Source of the DNA: Pseudomonadota bacterium
Lineage (GTDB): Bacteria > Pseudomonadota > Gammaproteobacteria > Acidiferrobacterales > UBA6901
Direction: 5' to 3'
Length of the DNA stretch: 64,000 nt
Assembly: GCA_021785515.1 (NCBI GenBank)
Contig: JAJYEX010000009.1
Location: 1-64,000, forward strand
Under the pieces are notes generated by a model. It did no database searches, was not told where the DNA came from, and saw only the letters and a program-made list of their open reading frames with translations. Made by a program: the position numbers and the translations under genes. Below, piece after piece: positions 1 to 9,299 of the stretch; the stretch's first letter is position 1; each line of letters begins with the position of its first letter.

Positions 1-325
1 CCGTCCGGTTCGATGAGCGAGATGTGGAAACGGAGTCATGGTGCGTCGATTGCGGCACCGCCAGACGAAAGGGGCGGCAACAGTTGAGACGAGCCTACCG
101 CCACCGCGCCACATCTCGACTCTACTGTACCTAGACCGGGGTCAAGACCGTCACGTATTTCCCCGACCACTGCGGCCAGGGTCTTCAGCCTTATCAAGAC
201 CCAGGTCCACACCTATCTATCGTTTGTGCGTCCTAGAACTTCTCCGCTGGCCCAGACGTTACCTTGACCAAGCAGGTTCGGGCCCCCGGTTGACCCGGTT
301 AAGGCCCCGAACTCAGAGTTGCAAA
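1..325. other. No recognisable gene at the window's left edge
   Basis: The only ORF here (38..346, plus) is arginine- and proline-rich, has no convincing ribosome binding site and resembles no family I recognise. The stretch lies downstream of the minus-strand beta-barrel gene. I see no clear T-tailed hairpin, tRNA or repeat in it. Confidence 0.5.
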
Positions 326-1327
326 TCACCGGAATACATACTCTAGCGTCAGTCCAAGCGCGTTGGCATGGTGATTCTGCGTCGAAGTATTGGAAGCAGG
401 TTTCGTTGGGTAGTAGGAGCTGCTGTCTTCGTACGAATCGTAACGGTATTCGAGCGATGCGACCAGCGTAGCTGGCGTGATGTGGTAGTTCAAGGCAACG
501 GTAAAGTGGGTGACGTCGCCGGGATTGTTCTGAAAGGTAAGCAGGCTGGTATCGTTAATGCCGGTTGCGCCACGATTGAATTGCCTTCCGATACCGGCAT
601 TGAGGGAGAACACCCGGTTGAGTCGCGTCTGGGTTTCGAAATCCAGCGAATACTGCCAATTTGAACCGTAGCTTGTCGTCGTACCGTTGGCATTTAGAAT
701 GTCCCGCGTTCCCAGATATGATGCATGGCCGGCGGCATAGAGTGTCAGTAGATCGGTCTCGTAGCTGATGGCTGTTCCCAGCGTGGTCGCCGTACCACCA
801 CGTGCCACAGTCCCGTCCTGGGTCGGTGATGCGCCCTTGGGGTTGAACACGTTGGGCGCGAACGAGCCGGCGATATCCCAGTTGAAAGCACGTGTTCTTT
901 GGTCCAAAACTCGCCAGGTCGCACCCAGGGCTGGATTGGAAAATCCGTTGGCGCTGGTGCTCAGTCCTGTCGATGAATTGCTGGTGCTGCGCCATGCGTA
1001 GCCCTCTGCTAACCGCAGCGTGAAATCGTCGGTAACCCCGTAGGCGATTGTCTGCGCAAGAGAATTCGCCGTGGTTGAGTAGGAATGAGTCATAATCCCG
1101 GTGTAGTTGTCCACATCAGCGGTGCTGCGTTGATTCGAATAGCCCGTGATCCCCTCGAGTTGCCCGCGGTACGGCAGGTAGGCCGGATCCGACAAGATGC
1201 GCATCGAGTTGGGTGTGAAATCAGCTGCCGTAGCGAGCGCGGGTAGTACCAAGAGCGCGAGTCCCAGGGATAGAGCGGCGGTTTTACGGTGCAGCATGTC
1301 GGCAGCAAGAAGGCGTGATACGGTCAT
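326..1327 (-). CDS. Probable outer-membrane beta-barrel protein
   Basis: About 333 residues from an internal ATG at 1327, which is preceded on the minus strand by an aaagga ribosome binding site about 12 nt away. The ORF-track start at 1489 would add a low-complexity extension ahead of the signal peptide. The N-terminus has a positively charged start and a hydrophobic run ending in ALATAADF, a classic Sec signal peptide. The mature part is rich in Ser, Thr, Tyr, Asn and Gly, has alternating beta-strand-like segments and ends in LEYVFR with a terminal aromatic-x pattern, as in outer-membrane barrels. Substrate and role are unknown; porin-like uptake or a transporter-like barrel are both possible. 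It is transcribed alone. Confidence 0.65.
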   Translation of the reverse strand: MTVSRLLAADMLHRKTAALSLGLALLVLPALATAADFTPNSMRILSDPAYLPYRGQLEGITGYSNQRSTADVDNYTGIMTHSYSTTANSLAQTIAYGVTDDFTLRLAEGYAWRSTSNSSTGLSTSANGFSNPALGATWRVLDQRTRAFNWDIAGSFAPNVFNPKGASPTQDGTVARGGTATTLGTAISYETDLLTLYAAGHASYLGTRDILNANGTTTSYGSNWQYSLDFETQTRLNRVFSLNAGIGRQFNRGATGINDTSLLTFQNNPGDVTHFTVALNYHITPATLVASLEYRYDSYEDSSSYYPTKPASNTSTQNHHANALGLTLEYVFR

Positions 1328-1805
1328 AAAATTATTTTTTCCTTTATTGTAAAGATGAGATGGCGCGAACATCTTGCCGGACCCAGTTCCGGCAGCAGCG
1401 GTCTCGACTGCCGGCGCAGTGGATTGCCGCCATGCGGGTAAGGATCGTAATACGTCGCAAACACTACCTAGATAACGGCCAGGGCGCAAATTGGTTGACC
1501 GGCATCAAGGTCAACGTATGGGTGAGATTGAGGGTATCGGCTGGCTTACTGCCACGGCCTTCGTGGCCGCAGCCGGTAAGCCCGAAGTCTTCGCTGCAAG
1601 AGAAATAACGTCGGCTTTGACGGACGGCCCTCGGTGCGCAGGCGATCGAAAATCACCGGGCGCCTGGTCCGCCGACCGCGCAACGAGTCATGCATGTCAT
1701 GAGCTGAAATCGTACAGAGGGAGACAATAGCGGGGCAGTTACTAATTTAAGGCCGCTAAACTGGACGCTGATGAAGTGGTCTCTCCCGTCGGACCGAGGG
1801 GACAA
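1328..1805. other. Intergenic region between the beta-barrel gene and cbbO
   Basis: About 480 bases holding the 5' region of the beta-barrel gene and the 3' end of the cbbO transcript. Track ORFs here (1360..1608, 1491..1730) have no family resemblance or ribosome binding site. I see no canonical terminator or promoter that I can place with confidence. Confidence 0.45.
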
Positions 1806-3947
1806 TCATGTAGTCAGTCGTCGGTAGATTTCAGAGACCTTCAGTGGCAGCCGGCGTACGTCATCGATCAGGGCCCAGTTTACGGCGCCATACATATGTG
1901 GCAGGTAGTCGCGCGCTTCTGTGTCTATGGTGATGCAAAACGGGTGTATGCCATCGCGTTTTGCCTCAATCAGCGCCTGACGCGTGTCTTCGATCCCGTA
2001 GTCCCCGCGATAGCCGTCATAGTCATCCGGCTTCCCGTCCGAAAGCGTAATAAGCAGCTTGGTGCGCGCTTCCACCTCGTTTAGCAGGCGGGTCAGATGG
2101 CGGATGGTTACTCCCATGCGGGTGTAGTCTTCGGGCTTTATTCCGGCTATGCGCGAACGAACCAAGTCCGAATATGGTTCGTCAAAACGTTTGATGCGGT
2201 AAAGTTCGCAACGCTTTCGGGTTATGCCCGAGAATCCGTATATGGCATAGCGATCACCCAGAACCTCAAGTGCCTCGCACAGCAGCACCAATGCTTCGCG
2301 TTCGGCGTCATTGATCCAGCCCTTTGTGGACCCGCTCATGTCCACCATGAACATCACGGCGATGTTGCGTTCAAGCTTGCGCAGTTTGGTGAGCACGCGT
2401 TCGCTCATCTCCATCCCGTGACGCATATCTGCGTAGGCCTCGACCACCGCGTCAAAATCGATGTTATCCCCGTTCTTCTGTCTCCTCATTAACCTCTCTT
2501 CGCCCCGAAGAGCCTCGAATGACTTGCGCAGACTGGCAATAGAAGTGGCATATTTTATCCGGGTGCGCGAGACAAAATCGTCGTACAGGGGATGTACATC
2601 AACCTCCCGCAGCACGCACCAGTGCTTTCGGTAATGTTGTCGCCGATAATCCCATTCGTTGTAGAGAAATGCCCCTTCCTCGTGATAGGTTCCTTTCCAT
2701 ACGTCATCCGGATTCTTTCCGTCATTGTTCTGCTGGTAGCCTCCATCTCCGGCCGCAACAAGATAGTCATCAGGTATGTCGCCAAGGTCCTGAATGATTG
2801 AGTCCATGATCGCCCTGACGTCCTGCGGAATGACCATGGGGCGGCCGTCGACAGCAACCTCGTAGCGTCGCCTGTCTGACTGATCCGGGTCCATATTCCG
2901 TTCTAGGCGTAAACGCTTGGCGTTCTGAGCCGCATCCTCGGGGCCGATAGTAGGATCAGTGCGCTGTTCCCCGGAATTTATCAGGCGGGCCAGGGCGGTC
3001 TGAAACTGGACTTTCTCGCGTGCTATGCGCTGGGCCATCGCCTGTTCGGCGCGTGCCGTCTGGAGCACGCCCTGGTAGCAACGTGGCGCTGGTACGGCAC
3101 TTTCATACAGTGCACGGAGAGCGCTGATGGTGTCCTGCACCGAAGCGCCGGGCGCACGCAAGGCTTGTAGCGCCTTATCCCAGAAGGCCGGGTAGTGAGG
3201 TTCCCCGAGCGCCTTCTGCAGCTCCTGCATGTCCCGATGCAAGCCGGGTAGGTCGAGAGCCAGGTGGGCATCTAGGCGCACGGTCTCAAGGGCATGGAAG
3301 AGCCGTGTGGCCTTGTCCTGGTCGGGAAAGTCGGCAAGTATCGTGTTCAGGTCTGCATGAAAGGTGCCATACCACGTCTGCGCCCACTGGTGCGCGGCTA
3401 TGGCCTTGTACAGGCGAAAATTCCCGTCCTTGTCGGCGAGACGGGTCAGGCTGACGGGCAAAAACAGCGTGCTGGTGTCGGTATAGATCTCGTCTCCTGG
3501 CTGGAGCTTGAGGGCCCGTCCTGAAAGGCCACGCACGAAGATTTCCAGGATTCCGGACACGTCGTCAAACGCGACCCCGTTCGCCCGTGTTTGCACGCGT
3601 GCAGCATAGGCGCCGCCCTCCTGGAATACCGCGCTGGCCGGGTACAGACCCATTCGATCATAGGTATCCATAGCCTGAATGATCCACGACTCGAGGTCGT
3701 CCGGCGCCATCAGACGCAACCCTTCCGGTACCTGTGCCGCAAATTGAAAGGCAAGTTCAGCGTTGGTTTTGGCGATGATTCCGACCCATCGGAGGACAAA
3801 GTCCTGCTGGCTGCGGCTGAATTCTGCGAGGGCTGCTGCCAGGCCCCCGGCAGTGCGGCGCGATGACAGCACCGGATCGAGATACTCGTCGAGCCGTTCT
3901 TCGAGTTCAGCTGTGCTCAGGGGTGCAGGCGAAGTCGTCATGGCCAT
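1806..3947 (-). CDS. cbbO: CbbO, rubisco activase adaptor with VWA domain
   Basis: A 713-residue protein with a C-terminal von Willebrand A domain whose metal-binding motif DMSGS lies near residue 535. In the known CbbQO system, CbbO docks onto inhibited rubisco through its VWA domain and the hexameric AAA+ CbbQ remodels the enzyme to release bound sugar phosphates. It follows cbbQ on the same strand with a 31-nt gap. The start could be the ATG at 3947 or the in-frame ATG at 3941; neither has a strong ribosome binding site. The family is shared with NorD and with other MoxR-linked VWA proteins. The autotrophic context (cbbL, cbbR) and the CbbQ-like partner favour CbbO. No rubisco gene adjoins it here; the only one visible is about 59 kb away. 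Confidence 0.82.
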   Translation of the reverse strand: MAMTTSPAPLSTAELEERLDEYLDPVLSSRRTAGGLAAALAEFSRSQQDFVLRWVGIIAKTNAELAFQFAAQVPEGLRLMAPDDLESWIIQAMDTYDRMGLYPASAVFQEGGAYAARVQTRANGVAFDDVSGILEIFVRGLSGRALKLQPGDEIYTDTSTLFLPVSLTRLADKDGNFRLYKAIAAHQWAQTWYGTFHADLNTILADFPDQDKATRLFHALETVRLDAHLALDLPGLHRDMQELQKALGEPHYPAFWDKALQALRAPGASVQDTISALRALYESAVPAPRCYQGVLQTARAEQAMAQRIAREKVQFQTALARLINSGEQRTDPTIGPEDAAQNAKRLRLERNMDPDQSDRRRYEVAVDGRPMVIPQDVRAIMDSIIQDLGDIPDDYLVAAGDGGYQQNNDGKNPDDVWKGTYHEEGAFLYNEWDYRRQHYRKHWCVLREVDVHPLYDDFVSRTRIKYATSIASLRKSFEALRGEERLMRRQKNGDNIDFDAVVEAYADMRHGMEMSERVLTKLRKLERNIAVMFMVDMSGSTKGWINDAEREALVLLCEALEVLGDRYAIYGFSGITRKRCELYRIKRFDEPYSDLVRSRIAGIKPEDYTRMGVTIRHLTRLLNEVEARTKLLITLSDGKPDDYDGYRGDYGIEDTRQALIEAKRDGIHPFCITIDTEARDYLPHMYGAVNWALIDDVRRLPLKVSEIYRRLTT

Positions 3948-3978
3948 CTATATGTGCAAAACGGCCCCGGGGGGCTGT

Positions 3979-4791
3979 CTAGAACAGTGATGTGTTCAGC
4001 TCAACAATTGCGGCGAGCATCTCCGCGTCGTCTGTAAGCGACTCGGCTATCGCACTGCGACACGCGCGACGGGGATCAATTCCGGTTACCATAAGTTTGG
4101 CGGCATGGACCAGCAGGCGGGTGCTGGCGCCCTCGTCTAGCCCATTCCCCTTCAGGTTTCGCGTCATTTCCGCGAATTTGACCAATCTTTCCGCAGTTTC
4201 AGGCCCAATGCCCGATTCCCGCACGATAATGCGCCGTTCCAGGTCCGGGGCCGGGTAGCCGAATTCCATGGCAATGAAACGCTGCCGCGTGCTCTGTTTG
4301 AGGTCCTTAAGCACGCTCTGGTAACCCGGGTTATAGGAGATCGCGAGACAGAATTCGGCAGGCGCCTTGAGTAGTTCCCCGGTTTTCTCGACCGGCAGGA
4401 CGCGGCGATCATCCGCAAGCGGATGGATCACTACCGTGGTGTCCTTGCGTGCTTCAACGATTTCATCCAGATAGCAGATTGCGCCGATCCGCACGGCGCG
4501 TGCCAGCGGGCCGTCCACCCACGCCGTTTCAGCTGCGGTAATCAGAAATCGTCCGACCAGGTCAGATGCTGTGAGGTCGTCATGGCAAGATACCGTGACC
4601 AGCGGGCGCCGTAGGCGCCAGGCCATATGTTCCATGAACCGTGTCTTACCGCAGCCCGTGGGGCCTTTCAGAAGCACCGGAATCTGGTTGGAATACGCTG
4701 CTTCGAACAGGACAATCTCGTCGCCCTGAGCCTCATAGTAGGGCTCATGCTTGACCCGGTACTCTTGGGCGCTTACTGCATTTGCATCCAC
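3979..4791 (-). CDS. cbbQ: CbbQ, AAA+ rubisco activase (MoxR/NirQ family)
   Basis: A 270-residue AAA+ ATPase. The Walker A motif GPTGCGKT is near residue 43 and the Walker B stretch CYLDEI near residue 109. The NPGYQS and STRQRF segments typical of CbbQ/NirQ/GvpN proteins follow. It forms the ring that, with CbbO, re-activates inhibited rubisco. The start codon is GTG at 4791, preceded by an aggggat ribosome binding site. It leads the cbbQ-cbbO pair and is divergent from qmoA across a 344-bp gap. NorQ is the main alternative identity; no nitric oxide reductase gene is in the window. Sequence alone cannot tell whether it serves a form I or a form II rubisco. Confidence 0.85.
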   Translation of the reverse strand: MDANAVSAQEYRVKHEPYYEAQGDEIVLFEAAYSNQIPVLLKGPTGCGKTRFMEHMAWRLRRPLVTVSCHDDLTASDLVGRFLITAAETAWVDGPLARAVRIGAICYLDEIVEARKDTTVVIHPLADDRRVLPVEKTGELLKAPAEFCLAISYNPGYQSVLKDLKQSTRQRFIAMEFGYPAPDLERRIIVRESGIGPETAERLVKFAEMTRNLKGNGLDEGASTRLLVHAAKLMVTGIDPRRACRSAIAESLTDDAEMLAAIVELNTSLF

Positions 4792-4963
4792 TGATATCCC
4801 CTAGAATTAGAGCAGGAATAGTGCCGTGTCTGTGGACTTCCGGCAGACGGCAAGCGGTGTCGCGTCAGCCAGTATGCCAAAAATTTGCAATTAAGAAAAA
4901 AACGATTGACGCCCCTCCGCCCATTCCCGGAAAATAATGTGATTTTGCCGCTGCGTTACGGCG

Positions 4964-4988
4964 GATTGTTGATACATACAATCTATCA
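4964..4988. promoter_or_regulatory. Overlapping dyads in the cbbQ-qmoA divergent gap
   Basis: Two overlapping inverted repeats sit roughly mid-way between the divergent genes: GATTGT-N8-ACAATC (4964-4983) and TGATA-N9-TATCA (4970-4988). Such symmetry in a divergent gap suggests a regulator-binding site, but no protein can be named. The rest of the gap (4792-5135) is AT-rich near 4885-4940, with a TTGACG at 4906-4911 that lacks a well-spaced -10 box. The minus ORF 4891..5136 is not credible. Confidence 0.4.
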
Positions 4989-5135
4989 GCGCATACAAAA
5001 TTTGAATCCGTAAGCGTACGCAAGACGGTGGTGCGAACGGGGCCGGCACAGTATGTTTAGCCTCCCAATTCGGCGCCGACTCACGCGGCGTCTTGCCAAG
5101 GTTCCCTGAAGATCCGAGGTGATGGAGGTTAGTCA

Positions 5136-6422
5136 ATGGCGGATGCAGTCGCTACAAACGAGACCATCTTGGTCGTAGGCGGGGGTATCAGCGGCATGAC
5201 CGCGGCCCTTGAAGCTGCCGAATGCGGCAAAGACGTTGTGCTGGTGGAGAAGAATCCATCGCTCGGTGGGCGTGTCAGCCAGCTCTACAAGTACTTTCCG
5301 AAGCTCTGTCATCCCACTTGCGGCATGGAGATCAACCTTCGACGCATCAAGGCAAACAAACGCCTGCGTGTTCTAACCCTGGCCCAGGTCGAGAAAGTCG
5401 AGGGCAGTCCTGGAGACTACGCGGTGACCATAAAGGTGAGCCCGCGCTATGTGAACGAGAACTGCACGGCGTGTGGCGCCTGTGCGGAAGCGGTCAGCGC
5501 TGAAATCGACAACTCGTACAATTACAACCTGAACAAGATGAAAGCGGCATATTTGCCATTCACCATGGCTTACCCGCAGCGGTATGTGCTCGATCCGAGC
5601 ATCATAGGTACGCCGGAAGCGGACAAGGCCAAGGCAGCCTGCAAGTACGGTGCTATCGATCTGGGCATGCAGGAACGGAGCCTTACACTCAAGGTCGGTG
5701 CAATCGTGTGGGCTACCGGTTGGCGTCCATACGATGCAGCGAAGATCCAGCCATACGGATATGACCGCTTCGACAATGTGATTACCAGCGTCGAGTTCGA
5801 GCGCATGATGGATCCCTTTGGTCCGACGGCCGGCAGGTTGGTGCGCCCCTCGGATGGCAAGGAGGCGAAGAATGTAGCATTCATTCAGTGTGCTGGGTCG
5901 CGCGACCGCAATCACCTCAAGCACTGTTCCCGCATTTGCTGCATGGCTTCCTTGAAGCAGTCAACTTATGTCAATGAGAAATTCGGGGATCAGGCACAAT
6001 CAACGATTTACTACATCGATATCCGCGCCATTGATCGCCTCGAGGACTTTTACCAGAAGGTCCGGGCCAATCCCACAGTAAAGTTCGTAAAATCGAAAGT
6101 CGCCAACGTCACTGAAGATCGTGCCACGGGCGATGTCATCCTGCACGGTGTGGATACCGAAGGGTATCACCGTTATGACAATCGCCACGATCTGTGCGTG
6201 CTCGCGGTCGGCATGGAACCGAGCGTTGACGCGCACTCAATCGCAGCTGGCGTACATGCCGATGTCAGCGGGTTTATAGATGCTGGCATGGCAAACGGTG
6301 CCATATTCGGAGCCGGGTGTGCCACTAACGCGCTCGATGTGAATCGTGCGGTTCAGAGCGCGACGGCAGCATCGCTGCGCGCCATACAGGTGATCAATAA
6401 GGTATCGGGGGCGGAGGTTTAA
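5136..6422 (+). CDS. qmoA: QmoA, HdrA-like flavoprotein of the Qmo complex
   Basis: A 428-residue HdrA-related FAD protein. The N-terminal nucleotide-binding GGGISGM motif is at residues 14-20, followed by the HdrA-type CHPTCGMEINL motif near residue 60. A CTACGAC cysteine triplet lies near residue 112 and the QCAGSRD...CSRICC signature near residue 255. QmoA carries electrons between AprBA (APS reductase) and downstream redox carriers; in sulfur oxidizers the flow is from AprBA outward. The start has a ggagg ribosome binding site 7 nt upstream. It begins a tight operon, with qmoB starting 2 nt after its stop. The CxxCxxC motif lacks the usual nearby fourth cysteine; a more distant ACKYGAIDL cysteine may complete the site. 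Confidence 0.92.
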   Translation: MADAVATNETILVVGGGISGMTAALEAAECGKDVVLVEKNPSLGGRVSQLYKYFPKLCHPTCGMEINLRRIKANKRLRVLTLAQVEKVEGSPGDYAVTIKVSPRYVNENCTACGACAEAVSAEIDNSYNYNLNKMKAAYLPFTMAYPQRYVLDPSIIGTPEADKAKAACKYGAIDLGMQERSLTLKVGAIVWATGWRPYDAAKIQPYGYDRFDNVITSVEFERMMDPFGPTAGRLVRPSDGKEAKNVAFIQCAGSRDRNHLKHCSRICCMASLKQSTYVNEKFGDQAQSTIYYIDIRAIDRLEDFYQKVRANPTVKFVKSKVANVTEDRATGDVILHGVDTEGYHRYDNRHDLCVLAVGMEPSVDAHSIAAGVHADVSGFIDAGMANGAIFGAGCATNALDVNRAVQSATAASLRAIQVINKVSGAEV

Positions 6423-6424
6423 TC

Positions 6425-8656
6425 ATGGCAGACATCAAGATTGGCGCCTACGTATGCAAAGGTTGCGGTTTGGGGGAACGCCTCGATATTGCGCAACTCG
6501 TGACCGTGGCCAAGCGCGAAGGCAAGGCCCAGGTAGCGCGCGAACATGACTTCCTGTGCAACGGTGCGGGTGTGGCCATGATCCGGGAAGACATCGAGAA
6601 GGAAGGAATCAATCATGTTGTCATAGCAGCCTGCTCGCGCCGTGCCAAGACTGACGCCTTCGGATTCGACAATGTCGCAATCTCCCGCGCCAACTTGCGC
6701 GAAGGCGTGATCTGGGTCCAGCCGGATACCGAACAGACCAAAGAAATCACCCAGGAAATGGCAGCCGACTACGTCCGCATGGGCTGTGCGGAAGCAGGAA
6801 GAATGCAGGTGGCCGTGACGAATCCGGCCCACGGCAGCAACAAGCGCATCCTTGTCGTCGGTGGTGGCATCAGTGGCATGACTTCAGCGGTTGAAGCTGC
6901 CAAGGCTGGCTACGAGGTGCTGCTTGTCGAAAAGTCCGGCGTGCTCGGAGGCTGGGTAGGCCGACTGTACCGACGCATGCCGTCGCATGAACCCTACTCC
7001 GATCCCATGGAAACCGGTGTACCGGAGTTGGCCAAAGCGATTGAATCGAATAAACGGATCAAGGTGTACCTCAACTCCGTGATCAGTCGCACGAGCGGTG
7101 CGCCAGGGCAGTTCAGCGTCGATATTTCCAAAGAATCTGGTGGAACCACCACGGAAAATGTCGGCGCCGTCATTATGGCGAGCGGTTTTGAGCCGTATGA
7201 CCTGAACAAGCTGCCGGAACTCGGGGGCGGTAAGAGTCCGGATGTGGTCGACCAGGCAGGTTTGGAGGCGCTTGCGCGCACAGCTTCCGGCGGGGCGATT
7301 AAGCGGCCATCCGACGGAAAAGAGGTGAAGAGTGTCGCGTTTGTCCAGTGTGCTGGCCAACGCGACGACAGTGGCAAGCATCTCGCCTACTGCTCCGGCC
7401 ACTGCTGCAATACCAGCATCAAGCAGGCCATGTATTTCAAGGACGCAAATCCCGGAGTGGACACAGTCGTGATCTACACTGATCTGCGTACACCTGGCAA
7501 TGGCGAGGACTTCTACCGCAGCGCCCAACGCAAAGGCGTGATCTTTACCAAAGGCAAGGTGAGCGAGGTTGTGCCCGGTACGGATCTCCAGGTGAAGTTC
7601 AAGGACCTCATTCTGAATGAGGACGCTGTTGCCAAGGCCGATCTGGTCGTATTGGCGACCGGCATGGTAGCCAACTCAGGGGTCGACATCGATGCCGCCG
7701 GCGGGGCGCCCAACGTAGAAGGGCAGCCGGAGGCTGCGGCGGGTAACGGCAAGCAGGTGTCGGTCCTTAACCTTACCTACCGTCAGGGTAAAGACTTGCC
7801 ATTGCTGAAACATGGGTTCAACGACTCGCATTTCATCTGCTTTCCGTACGAAACCCGGCGTACCGGGATCTATTCCTGCGGTCCAGTCCGCCGCCCCATG
7901 GATGCCCAGCAGGCGATTGAGGATGCCACCGGCGCTGCGCTTAAGGCCATTCAGGCAGCGGAGAACGCTGCGCTGGGTCGTGCTGCTCATCCACGTTCCG
8001 GAGACCTGAGCTATCCGGCGTTCCGGCGTGAAGGTTGTACTCAGTGCAAGCGGTGTACGGTCGAGTGCCCGTTCGGGGCAATTGACGAAGATGAGCAGCG
8101 TTATCCCCAGTTCAACGAGTCGCGCTGCCGTCGCTGTGGTACCTGCATGGGCGCCTGTCCGGTACGTGTCATTTCCTTTGAAAACTACTCGGTTGACACC
8201 GTCGGGTACCAGATCAAGGCGGTGGACGTACCGGATCAGTTTTCGGAGAAGCCGCGTATTTTGGTGCTGGCCTGCGAGAACGACGCGTATCCGGCCCTGG
8301 ATATGGCAGCGATGAACAAGATCCAGTACAGCGCATTTGCACGCGTTGTTCCGGTGCGCTGTCTCGGGAGTGTGAATACGATCTGGATCAATGATGCGCT
8401 GACGGCAGGCTATGACGGCGTGATTCTCATGGGGTGCCAGAAGGGCGAGAACTATCAATGCCACTTCGTGAAGGGTTCGGAAATGGCGCACTACCGCATG
8501 AGCAAGATCGACGACACCTTGAAAGGAATGTCGCTGGAGGTCGAGCGGGTACGGACCTGCGAGGTTGCAATTACCGATATTCAGCGGGCCCCGAGCATCA
8601 TCAATGAAATGGCCGAGACGATACAGAAAATCGGCTTGAGCCCCATGAAGTTCTAG
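6425..8656 (+). CDS. qmoB: QmoB, HdrA/MvhD-like flavo-iron-sulfur subunit
   Basis: A 743-residue multidomain protein. A short N-terminal HdrA-like segment with CKGCG comes first, then an FAD domain with GGGISGMTS near residue 142 and QCAGQRD...CSGHCC near residue 310. Two ferredoxin-type 4Fe-4S motifs follow (CTQCKRCTVECP near 540, CRRCGTCMGACP near 568). A C-terminal MvhD-like domain carries the CLGS, CQKGENYQC and RTCEV cysteines. It is the large electron-transfer subunit of the Qmo complex that partners AprBA. It lies between qmoA (2-nt gap) and the hdrC-like gene (9-nt gap), so all are expected on one mRNA. Confidence 0.92.
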   Translation: MADIKIGAYVCKGCGLGERLDIAQLVTVAKREGKAQVAREHDFLCNGAGVAMIREDIEKEGINHVVIAACSRRAKTDAFGFDNVAISRANLREGVIWVQPDTEQTKEITQEMAADYVRMGCAEAGRMQVAVTNPAHGSNKRILVVGGGISGMTSAVEAAKAGYEVLLVEKSGVLGGWVGRLYRRMPSHEPYSDPMETGVPELAKAIESNKRIKVYLNSVISRTSGAPGQFSVDISKESGGTTTENVGAVIMASGFEPYDLNKLPELGGGKSPDVVDQAGLEALARTASGGAIKRPSDGKEVKSVAFVQCAGQRDDSGKHLAYCSGHCCNTSIKQAMYFKDANPGVDTVVIYTDLRTPGNGEDFYRSAQRKGVIFTKGKVSEVVPGTDLQVKFKDLILNEDAVAKADLVVLATGMVANSGVDIDAAGGAPNVEGQPEAAAGNGKQVSVLNLTYRQGKDLPLLKHGFNDSHFICFPYETRRTGIYSCGPVRRPMDAQQAIEDATGAALKAIQAAENAALGRAAHPRSGDLSYPAFRREGCTQCKRCTVECPFGAIDEDEQRYPQFNESRCRRCGTCMGACPVRVISFENYSVDTVGYQIKAVDVPDQFSEKPRILVLACENDAYPALDMAAMNKIQYSAFARVVPVRCLGSVNTIWINDALTAGYDGVILMGCQKGENYQCHFVKGSEMAHYRMSKIDDTLKGMSLEVERVRTCEVAITDIQRAPSIINEMAETIQKIGLSPMKF

Positions 8657-8665
8657 GAGCCGATC

Positions 8666-9289
8666 ATGAGCGAGCTTAACAAGGCGATGGTGAATAAATA
8701 CCGCAACGATTTCCTGAAAGAAGTCGAGGCGAATGTGGAGGAGGGTGACTGGGTAAAGATGTGCATGCAGTGCGGCGTGTGCTCGGGTTCATGCCCGTTC
8801 GGTCCGTACTGGGAACATCCGCCCCAGGAAATCTTCATGATGATCCGCGCTGGAAAGCGTGACGATGTGCTTAAGAGTGAATCAATGTGGATGTGCACAT
8901 CATGCTACAACTGCATCGTCCGCTGTCCACGGGAGCTTCCCATTACGCACATCATGCATGGGTTGGCGAATTACGCGCATCGTCTCGGCATTGCACCGAA
9001 AATGAATCCAACGCGTCGTTTTGCCAAGCTGTTTTGGAAGAACATCACCAAGGGTGGACGGGTTAACGAGCTTAAGCTGTCGATCGGGCTCTATTTCATG
9101 GACGGATTCTCGAATGGCATAAAGAAGGGACTTGAGATGCTTCCGGTGGGTCTGGGTATGGTCAAGACCGGCCGACTGAACCCGTTTGCCCTGTTGGGCG
9201 GGGGTAAGTGCAAGGGCGCGGGCGACATCCATAAAATGCTGAAAAAGGCCCAGGAAATCGAAAACCGGCGTAAGGGTTTTGCGTCGTAA
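8666..9289 (+). CDS. hdrC: HdrC-like iron-sulfur protein replacing part of QmoC
   Basis: A 207-residue soluble protein with two 4Fe-4S ferredoxin motifs, CMQCGVCSGSCP near residue 32 and CTSCYNCIVRCP near residue 78, as in heterodisulfide reductase subunit C. In sulfate reducers such as Desulfovibrio, QmoC joins an HdrC-like domain to a membrane cytochrome b domain; I see no transmembrane segments here. Its ribosome binding site (aggag) overlaps the qmoB stop. It probably passes electrons between QmoAB and the HdrB-like protein next door. The identity as an Hdr-type subunit is firm; its physiological partner is inferred. Confidence 0.88.
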   Translation: MSELNKAMVNKYRNDFLKEVEANVEEGDWVKMCMQCGVCSGSCPFGPYWEHPPQEIFMMIRAGKRDDVLKSESMWMCTSCYNCIVRCPRELPITHIMHGLANYAHRLGIAPKMNPTRRFAKLFWKNITKGGRVNELKLSIGLYFMDGFSNGIKKGLEMLPVGLGMVKTGRLNPFALLGGGKCKGAGDIHKMLKKAQEIENRRKGFAS

Positions 9290-9299
9290 GGAGCACATC

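Noticed and set aside
3979-4791. NorQ-NorD identity for the AAA+/VWA pair
   Set aside because: No nitric oxide reductase genes in the window, while the conserved sequences and autotrophic setting fit CbbQ-CbbO. Not excluded completely.
4891-5136. Minus ORF of 81 residues in the cbbQ-qmoA gap
   Set aside because: No ribosome binding site, no family resemblance, and it would fill the regulatory region between two divergent genes.
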